DNA of 64,000 nt from Monomorium pharaonis. Lineage: Eukaryota; Arthropoda; Insecta; Hymenoptera; Formicidae. The stretch is from assembly GCF_013373865.1 (NCBI RefSeq), contig NC_050469.1, positions 31,377,046 through 31,441,045 on the forward strand. Direction: 5' to 3'. The notes under the pieces were generated by a model that was not told the DNA's origin, did no database searches, and was given only the letters and a program-made list of their open reading frames with translations. The position numbers were made by a program, and so were the translations under genes. Within the stretch, counting starts at the first letter, position 1; each line of letters opens with the position of its first letter. Below are positions 63,702-64,000 of this stretch, in pieces.

Positions 63702-64000
63702 CTCGTCAAATCTTTATCTCTCGTGCGATGTTCCTCGACTGTCATCTACTCTGAATGTCTTCGTTTCTAATTCTCAGCTGATCGAATATTCAACATGTTC
63801 AAAATCAGATCGTTGTGATATTCAGAAGCGAAATCTTAAAAGGAAAATCTTCTCCACAGTCTCTTGCTAAGTCTCACGTTAATTAGTGCGTATTAATTCC
63901 AACAGTACGTATTAATTAAACTCTTTTTCTTATTCGATATTTGCACTAGATCAACAAATAAATATCACGTACACATAAATATCATACTTTGCAATTTACG
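63702..64000 (-). promoter_or_regulatory. Upstream region of gustatory receptor 2 (start of leader/promoter)
   Basis: Directly upstream of the receptor ATG (63,701). No splice acceptor is obvious near the ATG. The window ends before a promoter could be delimited. Confidence 0.3.

Noticed and set aside
1..64000. tRNA, rRNA, CRISPR array or bacterial operon signals
   Set aside because: No cloverleaf with a GTTCRA-type T-loop, no rRNA-like stretch, no regularly spaced repeats and no clustered intronless genes were seen.

Overview
The window is eukaryotic nuclear DNA: AT-rich, intron-split genes, GT-AG plus a few GC-AG introns, (AC)n and (GA)n microsatellites and many small inverted-repeat elements. 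The gene set (Nup88, FKBP15, GM130, RpL35, a TMEM186-like protein, KRI1 and two insect gustatory receptors) indicates an insect. GC-rich blocks inside a very AT-rich background and the receptor type suggest Hymenoptera, probably an ant; the species is inference.

Layout. 1-13.2 kb: no gene I can support; GC-rich blocks with simple repeats, an 857-bp TA-flanked element and one possible signal-peptide exon. 13.27-21.19 kb (+): Nup88, eleven exons, lacking its N-terminal part. 21.67-27.69 kb (-): FKBP15, twelve exons, convergent with Nup88. 29.25-34.66 kb (+): GM130/Golga2, thirteen exons, divergent from FKBP15; the shared promoter region carries a duplicated GM130 first exon separated by three palindromic elements. 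35.02-37.06 kb (-): RpL35, whose first coding exon is only the ATG. 37.16-38.10 kb: a nest of palindromic elements. 38.75-39.42 kb (-): TMEM186-like gene. 41.39-45.88 kb (+): KRI1. 45.9-50.9 kb: mostly AT-rich, with candidate minus-strand exons near 46.3-46.5 kb and two GC-richer blocks. 50.89-56.51 kb and 59.48-63.70 kb (-): two tandem gustatory receptors with the same seven-exon plan.

The middle (13-46 kb) holds unrelated housekeeping genes: nuclear pore, endosomal and Golgi coiled-coil proteins, ribosome and ribosome biogenesis, and probable mitochondrial assembly. The right end is a chemoreceptor cluster. No new multi-gene system is evident. The most notable structures are the MITE nest upstream of RpL35, the duplicated GM130 promoter/first exon, the GC-AG introns, and the missing Nup88 5' exons. 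Exon coordinates were worked out by hand from reading frame and splice signals; in every listed coding gene the exon phases join without a break.
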